The notes beneath the pieces are model-generated. The model worked only from the letters and a program-made list of their open reading frames with translations, was not told where the DNA came from and ran no database searches. A stretch of DNA of 60,902 nucleotides. Source: CAYZUE01 sp964481825. GTDB lineage: Archaea; Hydrothermarchaeota; Hydrothermarchaeia; Hydrothermarchaeales; JALUUU01. This document shows, one piece after another, positions 51,480 through 60,053 of the stretch (positions are counted from its first letter, which is position 1; each line of letters starts with the position of its first letter). The stretch is from assembly GCA_964481825.1 (NCBI GenBank), contig CAYZUE010000001.1:1-60902 (forward strand), read 5' to 3'. Position numbers and translations under genes: made by a program.

Positions 51480-52264
51480 GCGAATCATCTCACGCGAACC
51501 ATAATCCTAGTCATATGAGCATTTGGCCTATAGTTATTTCTTTAGGTCTAGCGCTGGTTTTCTGGGGTATTGCAGCATATTTATTAGGTGTAGGATTGCC
51601 TTTGCTCATCCTAGCATTGATTATACTTGTAGGTGGAATTTTAGGATATCTAAAAGAAACTATGCAAGGCAACTTCGTAGCTATAGAGGAGCAAAGAGGA
51701 GCACAATGGCCTTTTGAATCCCTCAGTAAATTAAAACTTGGTGTATGGGTGTTTCTTGCAGGGGATATAATGTTATTCGGCTTGATGGTTGGTGTCGATA
51801 TTTATCTCCGACTTGGTGCTGTTTCATGGCCTGATGCTGGGACAGTCTTCAGTATTTCTCATGGAGCTTTGATGACCTATCTTCTTCTAGCAAGTACGCT
51901 AACATTTGGTTATGGTGTAATATCAATCCGAAATGGAAGTTCAAAAGGTTTAATAATCGGTCTTGTTCTTACATTAATTTTAGGCGCCGGTTTTCTTGTT
52001 ATCAAACTCCTAGAATGGGGTGAACTTTTTTCCCATGGATTTAATTTAAGTAGTGGTTTAGCGGCATCCACCTATTTCTTTACTACTGGCCTGCACGGTC
52101 TTCACGTACTTATTGGTATAGTAGGTTTAGCATACTTCATCCTTGGATCAATTCTTGGCAATGTCACAAAAGAAAAACATGAAACTCTTATATTATTCGG
52201 AGTCTATTGGATATTTGTGGATATCGTCTGGTTATTCATTTTTCCAATAATGTATCTGTGGTGA
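51476..52264 (+). CDS. coxC: Cytochrome c oxidase subunit III
   Basis: Seven-helix subunit III stabilising the oxidase. Seen: WPFESLSKLKLGVWVFLAGDIMLFGLM, SHGALMTYLLL, TGLHGLHVLIGIVGLAYF, the conserved 'H-x2-H-V' signature, and YWIFVDIVWLFIFP at the C-terminus. 262 residues with a preceding loop absent in some. Start is TTG at 51476, overlapping the coxA stop (TTGA), with AAGGAGG just upstream. Confidence 0.95.
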   Translation: MSESSHANHNPSHMSIWPIVISLGLALVFWGIAAYLLGVGLPLLILALIILVGGILGYLKETMQGNFVAIEEQRGAQWPFESLSKLKLGVWVFLAGDIMLFGLMVGVDIYLRLGAVSWPDAGTVFSISHGALMTYLLLASTLTFGYGVISIRNGSSKGLIIGLVLTLILGAGFLVIKLLEWGELFSHGFNLSSGLAASTYFFTTGLHGLHVLIGIVGLAYFILGSILGNVTKEKHETLILFGVYWIFVDIVWLFIFPIMYLW

Positions 52265-52270
52265 TAATAA

Positions 52271-52513
52271 ATGGCAATGAATATGATATTATATGTTGTA
52301 GTTACAACCCTTGTAGCTGTTATATTAGCTGTTCAAATAACAATAGGAAGGGGGAACCTTGTTCTTCTAACCTTATTATCTGTATTTAGTGCAGCCCTTG
52401 TTGCATTGTTTAATATGCAATTAAAGGATGAGAATATAGAGCCAGTTGGCATTATTTTACTACCCCCACTAATTCTTGCAATCATATTTGGGGTGGGTAT
52501 GATAATTAGTTAA
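52271..52513 (+). CDS. Small membrane protein of the cox operon (possible subunit IV)
   Basis: 80 residues, three hydrophobic segments (~5-25, 30-48, 57-79) and few charges. It starts 6 bases after coxC and precedes another small membrane gene, so it is a likely oxidase accessory or subunit IV-like protein. No family motif recognised; assignment rests on operon position and size. Confidence 0.65.
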   Translation: MAMNMILYVVVTTLVAVILAVQITIGRGNLVLLTLLSVFSAALVALFNMQLKDENIEPVGIILLPPLILAIIFGVGMIIS

Positions 52514-52527
52514 AAGGATTGATTTAG

Positions 52528-52782
52528 TTGAAAGGCCATATACGCCTTATCAAGTTTAAGATAGTTGAATTATTATTGTTTACATCAATGGGCTCTGCTA
52601 TTTTTTCAACCAAAGGAAATATTGGCACATTTTTAATTATTGTATTAGCTTTAACTATGGGGATTGCATCACTTGGCAAAAAATTTCTTAATCACTATTA
52701 TGACAAATATATTGATGTAATGTATGTAACAATAAGTAGACTATCCCCTTTGCGTGAGATTAACTTGGATGTTTATTCATAA
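52528..52782 (+). CDS. Small membrane protein downstream of coxC, unknown
   Basis: 84 residues with a basic N-terminus (KGHIRLIKFK), two hydrophobic segments (~11-29 and ~33-47), then a C-terminal tail rich in Tyr and charged residues. TTG start at 52528, preceded by AAAGGATT. Follows the previous gene by 14 bases. I do not recognise the family; accessory role in the oxidase is inferred from position. Confidence 0.6.
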   Translation: MKGHIRLIKFKIVELLLFTSMGSAIFSTKGNIGTFLIIVLALTMGIASLGKKFLNHYYDKYIDVMYVTISRLSPLREINLDVYS

Positions 52783-52790
52783 TTAAACTG

Positions 52791-53267
52791 ATGAAAATGA
52801 AATTAATCTTTAAATTTATTGTCTTTACTCTTATTATTTTCTTGAGTGTGGGATGTGTTCAAAGTGGATTGACACTTCAAGATGAAGGCGGTATTGAAAT
52901 TCAGATGGGGGATATAAAACAATTTGAATTTGTAGTTGAAAATGCGGATGGGATTTTAGCGAAGGAATATAATGACATTAAGATAGAATTCGTTGACGAC
53001 AAATGGCTTGTTCAAACTGTCACAACCAGAATTGATAAAAAAACCCTTAAAAATGGGGATTATGGAATAATTAAAGTTCAATTAGAAGGGGCAAAGGTTG
53101 GAACTAATAATAATGCAAAGATTAGGCTTACTTTTTCTTCAGGCGGAAAAGATTTTCAAGTGCCTTTAACGGTGGTTAAAGATCCCAACTCTAATATTAC
53201 TTTTAAACTAAGTTCCTTGTCACCTCTTGAGCTTTTAGCCTTTAATAATCGATGTGGTCAAGTTTAA
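52791..53267 (+). CDS. Putative lipoprotein of the cox operon
   Basis: 158 residues with a lipoprotein signal: basic start, hydrophobic core, LSVGC lipobox and Cys22. The mature part is predicted extracytoplasmic and beta-rich with a sequence like an Ig-type or COG1470-like fold (FEFVVENADG, VQLEGAKVGTNNNAKIRLTF). Begins 8 bases after the preceding small membrane gene. Function unknown; its position suggests oxidase assembly or an extracellular interaction. Confidence 0.65.
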   Translation: MKMKLIFKFIVFTLIIFLSVGCVQSGLTLQDEGGIEIQMGDIKQFEFVVENADGILAKEYNDIKIEFVDDKWLVQTVTTRIDKKTLKNGDYGIIKVQLEGAKVGTNNNAKIRLTFSSGGKDFQVPLTVVKDPNSNITFKLSSLSPLELLAFNNRCGQV

Positions 53268-53288
53268 ACCTAGAAGTATTTGATTTGT

Positions 53289-53918
53289 TTATTTCTCAGG
53301 ATTTGGAATATCATATATCAATTTAAATAGAAAGTTCTCTTCTTTCAGAAGGGTGTTAATATCACTTACAAGGAACTTAGGATACCATTTTAATCCAGGA
53401 TATAGAATCCTCAGATCTCCATTTTTATCTATTACATACACAATAGCAGTATGGTCTATTTCGTAGTCATTGGATTCATCATCCCCACTTTTGTTAACAT
53501 ATATATTATAGTATTCCCAGACTATTTCTAATTCATCTCGGGTTCCGATAAGAAACTGCATGTCTCTAAGATCTTTGGTCTCGATGTATTTGTTTACAGC
53601 CTCAATTGTATCTCTTTCTGGGTCTACAGAAATGCCTAAAAAAATAACATTATCATTCTTCGATTTTTCCAACTTCTTAGCAGCATCAACAAATTTACCA
53701 GTTATTAAAGGACAGACCGTGGGGCAGCTAGTGTATAGGAAGCTCATTACAATTATTTTGCCTTTGAAATCGCTTAAAGATACTTTCTCACCAAACTGAT
53801 TATTTAATATGAAATCGGGTGCTGGATTTGGTTGTGGAGTAATGCCACTAAATTTCTCCTGTAAGCAGCCCATACTTAGAAGGAGCCCCATTATTGTAAA
53901 AAAAATTTTGATTTCCAT
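53289..53918 (-). CDS. SCO1/SenC copper chaperone-like lipoprotein
   Basis: Thioredoxin-fold protein that delivers copper to CuA. Seen: lipobox LSMGC (Cys18), metal/thiol motif CPTVCP (Cys65, Cys69) and the copper-ligand His156 in YEIDHTAIVYV. 209 residues. Encoded opposite to and convergent with the cox operon; it has all three copper-binding residues, so a chaperone role for the oxidase is likely. Confidence 0.92.
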   Translation of the reverse strand: MEIKIFFTIMGLLLSMGCLQEKFSGITPQPNPAPDFILNNQFGEKVSLSDFKGKIIVMSFLYTSCPTVCPLITGKFVDAAKKLEKSKNDNVIFLGISVDPERDTIEAVNKYIETKDLRDMQFLIGTRDELEIVWEYYNIYVNKSGDDESNDYEIDHTAIVYVIDKNGDLRILYPGLKWYPKFLVSDINTLLKEENFLFKLIYDIPNPEK

Positions 53919-54161
53919 TTGTTATTATTGTATTTTAGGGTTATTCTCGATACCTAGATGGACGTGTTCCATCATATTGTTCGATTACTTTTTATTCCAT
54001 ATATTGATAAGCTTTTCTTAAAATAATATCTAACCGCTCTTTTAAAACTATTAGAGAGTAATTGGGAGTCATCCGATAAAGTTAAATTTCTAATTAACAT
54101 GTCAAAAAATGCTGAAATTGGGGTTAACCTTTTATATTCATTTTAATATTTTTATTATCTA

Positions 54162-54437
54162 ATGTGTAGAGGTATTACTAATCATTGCGAGGAGTATAAG
54201 AATAGCACTGTATTTCTTGTTAAAAATGAAAGTGGAAAGTATGAGCATGAATACAATCCATCAAAGAAGTGCTTTGACAATGTTCTTCTCCATGAAGAAG
54301 GAATTAAGAAAGCATTGTGTAAGTATCATAAATGGGGCGATTCTAAGTATGGGTATTGTCTCGGAACCGTTGGGAAAAATGGAGAGCAATTCACCTTTGT
54401 TCGTGAGGGCTTTGAATATACTCCAGTAGAAGAGTAA
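54162..54437 (+). CDS. Unknown small Cys/His-rich protein
   Basis: 91 residues with Cys at 2, 9, 37, 53 and 66 and His at 8, 29, 44 and 56. No classical zinc-finger spacing, signal peptide or membrane helix is seen. The ATG at 54162 follows TATCTA, so it may be leaderless; a T-rich stretch lies upstream. No family recognised. It sits among redox lipoproteins, which fits a metal or thiol role, but this is only inference. Confidence 0.5.
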   Translation: MCRGITNHCEEYKNSTVFLVKNESGKYEHEYNPSKKCFDNVLLHEEGIKKALCKYHKWGDSKYGYCLGTVGKNGEQFTFVREGFEYTPVEE

Positions 54438-54494
54438 ATCTATTTTTATGATATCCTGTCTAGAGTATACTCAGAACTACCTTTAATCATAAAA

Positions 54495-54822
54495 TTAGGA
54501 TATACCATAGAAGAGGCGAGGGCGTGTTGTTTGGAATCCTGATGTTTCCTTCTTTGAAAAGATTTGAAAAATTACTTTAGTTACCATAGTTTTTTTCTCT
54601 GTGCCCCCCTTAATCAGTCCAAGTTCTAGGTATATCCCTGTTCGCTGTGCTGTTGTGCCACCCTCTAATTCCTCGGGTAATCGTTTGAAGCGGTTTATGT
54701 TAAAGTCTCATTAAAGCATAACCAACTATCGAGCTAATGAAGATTATGACTGCAAATATAATGAATGTTAAGTTCCTCTTCTTAGAGTTCTCAGAATTGT
54801 ATTTTTCCCTTTTTCTCTTCAT
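54495..54822 (-). pseudogene. Possible frame-disrupted small membrane protein
   Basis: ATG at 54822 begins a 40-residue single-span protein (KRKREKYNSENSKKR, then LTFIIFAVIIFISSIVGYAL) that stops at 54700-54702. A second frame stays open for 68 codons beyond (RFKRLPEELEGGTTAQRT, then GLIKGGTEKKTMV) to a stop at 54495-54497 and has no start of its own. Removing one T from the TTT run at the first stop joins them into ~108 residues. Either a tiny intact membrane protein with a chance open frame behind it, or a gene broken by one base. The rest of 54438-54946 shows nothing else. Confidence 0.35.
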
Positions 54823-54946
54823 AATTATAAATTTTTAAATAATTTTTTATATTAAATTTATCGGCCGTTTTATGGCAGAGTTCTTTTAAAGTATAATATT
54901 ATATGAAACAATTAAGATATAGTACCTTCTATAACTTTTTATTCTA

Positions 54947-55441
54947 ATGAAAAAAGATTGTATAACTCAGAACAAATCCGTTATTCTAGAGTCTTGTATT
55001 TTATGTCTGGCCAGGATTTTCTCTCCCTTAGCTCTAATCTCTGTTTTAATGCTGTCCGTAGGTTGCTTGGGGGATCAACATCAGGATACTGAAATGCCAG
55101 TTGTAACGGATATAAATTGGGTCGCAGACTATTATGAAGGACTTAGAATTTCCGAGGGAGAAAATAAACTACTACTTCTTTATTTTGGAGCAGATTGGTG
55201 TGGGTTTTGTCAGAAAATGGATGAAGAGGTTCTCAATACTTCAGAGGTCTCTTCAGTTATACACGAAAAATTCATTCCAGTATTCCTCAATGTCGATTTA
55301 GATGATAACTCTAAGTTGATTTCCAATTATAGAGTAACTGTTACTCCAACCTTTATAATTACATCAGAACAGGAAGAAATCATTGATATCGTCATAGGAT
55401 TTAGGGATAGGAAAGATTTCTTAGAGTTCTTAGAAGGTTAA
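54947..55441 (+). CDS. Thioredoxin-like lipoprotein
   Basis: Thioredoxin-fold protein with WCGFC active site (Cys85, Cys88), a Thioredoxin_7/DUF255-type surround (LLLLYFGADWCGFCQKMDEE) and cis-Pro TPTF. The N-terminus has an LSVGC lipobox at Cys40 behind a hydrophobic segment. The preceding ~15 residues contain three extra Cys and are longer than usual, so the actual start may lie nearer the signal. A surface-anchored thiol reductase, possibly working with SCO1 on oxidase assembly. Monocistronic. Confidence 0.8.
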   Translation: MKKDCITQNKSVILESCILCLARIFSPLALISVLMLSVGCLGDQHQDTEMPVVTDINWVADYYEGLRISEGENKLLLLYFGADWCGFCQKMDEEVLNTSEVSSVIHEKFIPVFLNVDLDDNSKLISNYRVTVTPTFIITSEQEEIIDIVIGFRDRKDFLEFLEG

Positions 55442-55646
55442 TACGATTTAAACATAAGAACCCTGGGTAGATGAAACAATCCGTATTTTATTTTTAATAG
55501 ATATTTTTAATATTTATTTTAAATTTAAAAAGTTTCAATTGATTAATATTATCCCATAAATCTAACGCTAGAATAAGGGGGGAAACCATTTTTTTTTAAA
55601 ATTGAAGCCATTATTTAGTTCATTTAACAAAAAATACATAGAAGAA

Positions 55647-55656
55647 TATATAAAAG
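55647..55656 (+). promoter_or_regulatory. TATA box ahead of alaS
   Basis: TATATAAAAG, 111 bases before the alaS ATG, leaving room for a leader with a short reading frame. The 55442-55766 spacer holds nothing else beyond that frame. Confidence 0.45.
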
Positions 55657-55690
55657 TGGGGAAAGTTAATTTGGATAAAAGTTATTTAAA

Positions 55691-55765
55691 ATGATGAATA
55701 TGCTTGATACGGGATTTGGATTGGCTAACAATACTATTCATTTTAGAAACAAGAATGTGAATTAG
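55691..55765 (+). CDS. 24-codon upstream reading frame before alaS
   Basis: ATG ATG AAT ATG start, stop TAG one base before the alaS ATG. It encodes MMNMLDTGFGLANNTIHFRN and four further residues. Only one alanine codon, so it is not an obvious attenuation peptide. May be a leader peptide translated into alaS or a chance frame. Confidence 0.25.
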   Translation: MMNMLDTGFGLANNTIHFRNKNVN

Positions 55766-55766
55766 C

Positions 55767-58709
55767 ATGTCTCAAGAGGATTTGATTAAGAAGAGATTTA
55801 AGGAGAAGGCTCAACAAGAGCCTGAGAAACATTATTCAGTCCGGATATTAAATGAGGAAGGATTTACCAGAAGTCAATGTAGTAATTGTAAGAATTATTT
55901 TTGGGCTTCTGAGGATGCGGATGTGTGTGGGGAACCTGATTGCCGAGGAGGTTATACTTTTATCGGTGATACCCCTGCAAGGAAAAAGATGGATTTCATT
56001 GATACATGGAAGAATTTTTCAAAACTTTTCAAGAAGCTTGGTTACTCTCCTATTCCCCGTTATCCAGTTGTTGCTCGCTGGAGAGATGATGCGGAGTTTG
56101 TGCAAGCCTCTATCTACGATTTTCAGCCTTATTGTGTCACTGGCGAGGTAGATCCCCCTGCCAATCCTTTAGTTGTTCCTCAATTTTGCCTTCGGTTCAA
56201 CGATACTGACAATGTAGGGATTACTGGTAGGCATTATACCGGTTTTGTTATGATTGGTCAACATGCTTTTGAAAGACCCGAGAATTATAAACCAAATGAT
56301 TATTTAGAGCATATTTACAAATGGCTTGTAAAAGGTATGAGAATTCCTAAAAACGAGCTTCAGTTTCATGAAGATTGTTGGGCTGGAGGGGGGAATATGG
56401 GTCCAAGTATGGAATATTTTTCTCGAGGGCTTGAGATAGGTAATCAGGTTTATATGCAGTATGATATTAAAAACGGCAGGCCTAAAGAGTTAGACATTAA
56501 AGTTTTGGATATGGGGATGGGACAAGAAAGACCTGCTTGGTTCACATGTGCCACAAAGACTAGTTATGAGGCAGTTTTCCCAACTGTTGTAAAAAAACTC
56601 TATCTTTCAACAGGAATTTCTCCGGATGAGGATCTTTTAGAAAAATTTCTCCCATATTCAGGAATACTAAACATCGACGAAAATGACGATCTTGAGAAAA
56701 CTTGGGCCTTTATAGCTGGAAAACTTGGATTATCTACTATGGCTCTAAAGGATGAAATTCTACCTCTTGGCGCGATATATTCTTTGGGCGACCATACGCG
56801 TTCTTTACTACTGGCTCTAAGTGATGGAGCCATACCTTCCAATGTCGGAGGAGGATATAACCTTCGAGCCCTCTTACGAAGGAGTCTTGACTTTGTATTC
56901 AAATACGAATGGGATATTTCTTTGGGTGATTTATGCAAATGGCATGCTGATTATTTACGCCCTCAATACCCGGAGCTTAAGGAAAATTTAGATGAAGTAA
57001 GAGATATTTTAGATGTTGAGAAGAAAAAATATGCTTCAACTAAGTTAAAATCAAGGAGGACTGTAACTAGACTCCGAGATAAAAAAGTTACATTGGATAA
57101 ACTCATTGAACTCTATGATTCTAATGGAATTAGCCCTGAAATGCTGGTTGAGGAAGGTCTACCAGTAGACATACCCTCCGATTTTTACACAAAAGTAGCT
57201 GAACGACATGAGAAAAAAGAGCAGATAGCTCAGACACGTAAGGAAGTAGATTTAGACCTCACTAATATTGAGAATACGAAGATACTTTATTATGAAGATT
57301 ATTCTAAGCTGAACTTTGAAGGTGTAGTTTTAAAGGTGCTTAAGGGCAAATATGTTATCCTAAATCAGACTGCATTTTATCCGACAAGTGGTGGTCAATT
57401 ACATGACATTGGGGATTTAAACGGTTCTGATGTTGAAGACGTGTTCAAGCAGGGAAAAATAATTGTTCATGTTGTAAAAGACCCATCATTTAGAGTTGGA
57501 GATCGTGTAAAAGGAAAAATTGATAAGGATCGAAGGAAGCAACTTGCTCAGCATCATACTGCTACCCATATCCTAAATGGCACTGTGAAAAACATTTTAG
57601 GAAAACATATATGGCAGGCAGGAGCTGAAAAGACTCTTGATAAAGCGCGATTAGATATTACACATTATGAATCGATTTCCCGTAAAGTATTGAAAGAAAT
57701 TGAGGACCATGCAAATCATATTATAAATAAGAATTTTACGGTAGAAAGTAAGATATATTCTAGGGATGAAGCCGAATCTAAATTTGGGTTTAGGCTCTAT
57801 CAGGGGGGTGCCGTCCCTGGAAAAGAACTTAGGGTTGTAAAAATAAAAGATCTTGATATAGAAGCATGTGGTGGTACTCATCTCAATTCCACAGAGGAAG
57901 TTCTAGGTCTAAAGTTAATTAGCACTACAAAAATACAGGATGGTGTAGTTAGGCTTGAATATGTTGCGGGGGGTGCTGCTAGAGGTTACGAGGAACGAAC
58001 CAGAAAAATGTTAAATGATATAGTTGTTCATTTTAAAGATTTTATAGTTCTAGATAAACATTTTGCCTTTAAAATCGAGGTGCCATCCAACTTTAGAGAA
58101 CTTGAAGATGAAATGTATCAATGTGCTGATGTTTTTTCAATAGCTTCTGACCAGTTAAATATTACATTGCAGAGATTTGTTAATGAAATAATTGTAGAAC
58201 ATGACGAAATTGTCAGGAGGAGAGAGCGATTGGGTTTAAATCCATTAAAACTCAATCTTCCTTTACATCGGATTTCTCTTTTCGAGTTTTCTCAACAAGT
58301 ATTTCTTACTTGGAAGGATGGTAAGAAAAATTTGAATCAGTTGAGGAAGGAAGATGCAAAAGAGAAAGTAAAGGATTTGGAGAATAAATTTAGCAAGTGT
58401 GGGAAATATAGTATCCTTGTAACTGAAATTGAAACAGATAGGGAGGAAACTTTTAGAACATCTAAGAATCTTGTAGGGAATAAGAGGATAGTGATATTGT
58501 TTGGTATAGATGGAAGAATTTCCGTAATTGGGAGTAGTGATCCTAAGGCTCCGGTTAACATGAGCTATCTTGTAAAAGAGACATGTAAGATTCTTGGTGG
58601 CGGTGGCGGAGGTAATAAGGATTTTGCTCAAGGAGCGGGATTCAATAAAAATAAGTTAGGAGACGCAAAAAAATGGGTAAAGGAGCAAATCGAGGCTAAA
58701 TTAATCTAA
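55767..58709 (+). CDS. alaS: Alanyl-tRNA synthetase, archaeal type
   Basis: Charges tRNA-Ala and edits mischarged Ser/Gly. Seen: the archaeal N-terminal extension with a zinc-like CSNCKNYFW, class-II core motif with RFNDTDNVG, editing motif HHTATH (His596, His597, His601) with CGGTH (Cys701-His705), and C-Ala domain ending in GGGGGGNKDFAQGAG. 980 residues, longer than bacterial forms and as expected for archaea. Monocistronic ahead of the ribosomal gene cluster. Confidence 0.97.
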   Translation: MSQEDLIKKRFKEKAQQEPEKHYSVRILNEEGFTRSQCSNCKNYFWASEDADVCGEPDCRGGYTFIGDTPARKKMDFIDTWKNFSKLFKKLGYSPIPRYPVVARWRDDAEFVQASIYDFQPYCVTGEVDPPANPLVVPQFCLRFNDTDNVGITGRHYTGFVMIGQHAFERPENYKPNDYLEHIYKWLVKGMRIPKNELQFHEDCWAGGGNMGPSMEYFSRGLEIGNQVYMQYDIKNGRPKELDIKVLDMGMGQERPAWFTCATKTSYEAVFPTVVKKLYLSTGISPDEDLLEKFLPYSGILNIDENDDLEKTWAFIAGKLGLSTMALKDEILPLGAIYSLGDHTRSLLLALSDGAIPSNVGGGYNLRALLRRSLDFVFKYEWDISLGDLCKWHADYLRPQYPELKENLDEVRDILDVEKKKYASTKLKSRRTVTRLRDKKVTLDKLIELYDSNGISPEMLVEEGLPVDIPSDFYTKVAERHEKKEQIAQTRKEVDLDLTNIENTKILYYEDYSKLNFEGVVLKVLKGKYVILNQTAFYPTSGGQLHDIGDLNGSDVEDVFKQGKIIVHVVKDPSFRVGDRVKGKIDKDRRKQLAQHHTATHILNGTVKNILGKHIWQAGAEKTLDKARLDITHYESISRKVLKEIEDHANHIINKNFTVESKIYSRDEAESKFGFRLYQGGAVPGKELRVVKIKDLDIEACGGTHLNSTEEVLGLKLISTTKIQDGVVRLEYVAGGAARGYEERTRKMLNDIVVHFKDFIVLDKHFAFKIEVPSNFRELEDEMYQCADVFSIASDQLNITLQRFVNEIIVEHDEIVRRRERLGLNPLKLNLPLHRISLFEFSQQVFLTWKDGKKNLNQLRKEDAKEKVKDLENKFSKCGKYSILVTEIETDREETFRTSKNLVGNKRIVILFGIDGRISVIGSSDPKAPVNMSYLVKETCKILGGGGGGNKDFAQGAGFNKNKLGDAKKWVKEQIEAKLI

Positions 58710-58724
58710 TGATAACTCCAAAGG

Positions 58725-58733
58725 TTTTATAAG
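58725..58733 (+). promoter_or_regulatory. Possible TATA box of the rpl18e-rpoN operon
   Basis: TTTTATAAG lies about 108 bases upstream of rpl18e. A second weaker TATA-like CTTTTATGA about 45 bases upstream is an alternative. The spacer 58710-58840 contains no gene I can see. Confidence 0.35.
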
Positions 58734-58840
58734 GGCGTCCATCAATTGATGTTCTACAAATTAATACATCTTTACAAGTGCAATAGGCTTTTATGATAGT
58801 ATAATTATCGAAGCTTGATTAATTCATTGGTGAAAATATT

Positions 58841-59203
58841 ATGAAAAAATCTAAGAGTACAAATATTGTGTTGCTAACTCTTATCGAAGAAATGCTGAGT
58901 AAATCAAGGGAGTTTGAAGCACGAATTTGGAGAGACCTTGCGGGAAGAATTTCTAAGTCATCTAAACTTCGAGCAGAGATTAATATAGGTAATATCTCAA
59001 GATTTACAAAGAAAGATGATATTATTGCTGTTCCTGGAAAAGTATTAGGTGATGGGGATATTAACCATAAGGTTACAGTTGCAGCACTTAATTTTTCAGT
59101 GAAGGGAAAACTAAAAATTAAAGCTGCAGGCGGTAAGTGTCTTTCTTTTAAGGAATTGATGAAGGAGAATCCTAAAGGTAGTAATGTTAGAATAATGAGG
59201 TAA
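58841..59203 (+). CDS. rpl18e: Ribosomal protein L18e (eL18)
   Basis: Archaeal-eukaryotic large subunit protein. Seen: TLIEEMLSKSREFEARIWRDLAGRI and VPGKVLGDGDINHKVTVAALNFS, the L18e/L15 core. 120 residues. First gene of the operon with rpl13, rps9, rpoN. Confidence 0.95.
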   Translation: MKKSKSTNIVLLTLIEEMLSKSREFEARIWRDLAGRISKSSKLRAEINIGNISRFTKKDDIIAVPGKVLGDGDINHKVTVAALNFSVKGKLKIKAAGGKCLSFKELMKENPKGSNVRIMR

Positions 59204-59208
59204 CTATA

Positions 59209-59640
59209 ATGAAGATAATAGATGCTAATAACTTGGTAATTGGTAGACTTGCTACGGTTGCAGTTAAGTACCTTCTTCAAGGTGAAAAAGTAATCGTTGT
59301 TAATGTAGAAGAGGGAGTTATATCAGGTTCAAAATCGAGTACATTTGGTAAATATCTTCATAGAAGACAGAGGAAAAGTCTGGTTAATCCTGCAAGACAT
59401 GGGCCGTTTTTTCCGAGGAGGCCTGAAGGTATAATGAAGAGAGCAATAAGAGGCATGCTACCATATAAAAAATCTAGGGGGAGAAAAGCTTACAAAAATT
59501 TGAGAGTTTATATTGGGGTACCTAAAGAATTCGAGGATAAAAGATGCGATACTATTGCAGATGCTAATATATCAAAGCTAAAGGTGCCAAAATATATTAA
59601 GTTGAAAGAACTGAGCAAATCACTTGGAGCCACATTTTAG
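59209..59640 (+). CDS. rpl13: Ribosomal protein L13 (uL13)
   Basis: Seen: IDANNLVIGRLATVAVKYLLQGEKVIVVN, the L13 start, and the archaeal block HGPFFPRRPEGIMKRAIRGMLPYKKSRGRKAY. 143 residues. Stop is followed by the GTG/ATG region of rps9. Confidence 0.96.
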   Translation: MKIIDANNLVIGRLATVAVKYLLQGEKVIVVNVEEGVISGSKSSTFGKYLHRRQRKSLVNPARHGPFFPRRPEGIMKRAIRGMLPYKKSRGRKAYKNLRVYIGVPKEFEDKRCDTIADANISKLKVPKYIKLKELSKSLGATF

Positions 59641-59649
59641 GTGTTAATT

Positions 59650-60048
59650 ATGAAGATAATTCAAACATCAGGGAAAAGGAAGACTGCAATTGCTAGGGCA
59701 ATGATAACAAAAGGAATTGGTAAAATTAGGATAAATAAAATACCATTAGAAATAATTGAACCTGAGCTATCTAGAATGAAGATAACAGAACCACTCCTCC
59801 TTGCTGGTGAACTAGCCGAAAAAGTAGATATAAATGTTAATGTTAAAGGTGGGGGACTTATGGGTCAAGCTGAAGCTGTTAGAACGGCTATAGGTAGAGG
59901 TTTAATCGAGTACAGTAAAGACGCTAAGCTTAAAGCTGCATTTTCAGATTATGATAAGACATTGCTTAAGAGTGATCCAAGAAGGAAAGAGACAAAAAAA
60001 TTCGGTGGTAAAGGGGCAAGGTCTAAGAAGCAGAAATCATATAGGTGA
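59650..60048 (+). CDS. rps9: Ribosomal protein S9 (uS9)
   Basis: Seen: SGKRKTAIARA and the C-terminal KFGGKGARSKKQKSYR, whose last Arg reaches the P-site tRNA in other ribosomes. Start at ATG 59650 behind AGGTG is preferred to a GTG at 59641; 132 residues. Confidence 0.96.
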   Translation: MKIIQTSGKRKTAIARAMITKGIGKIRINKIPLEIIEPELSRMKITEPLLLAGELAEKVDINVNVKGGGLMGQAEAVRTAIGRGLIEYSKDAKLKAAFSDYDKTLLKSDPRRKETKKFGGKGARSKKQKSYR

Positions 60049-60053
60049 GAAAA

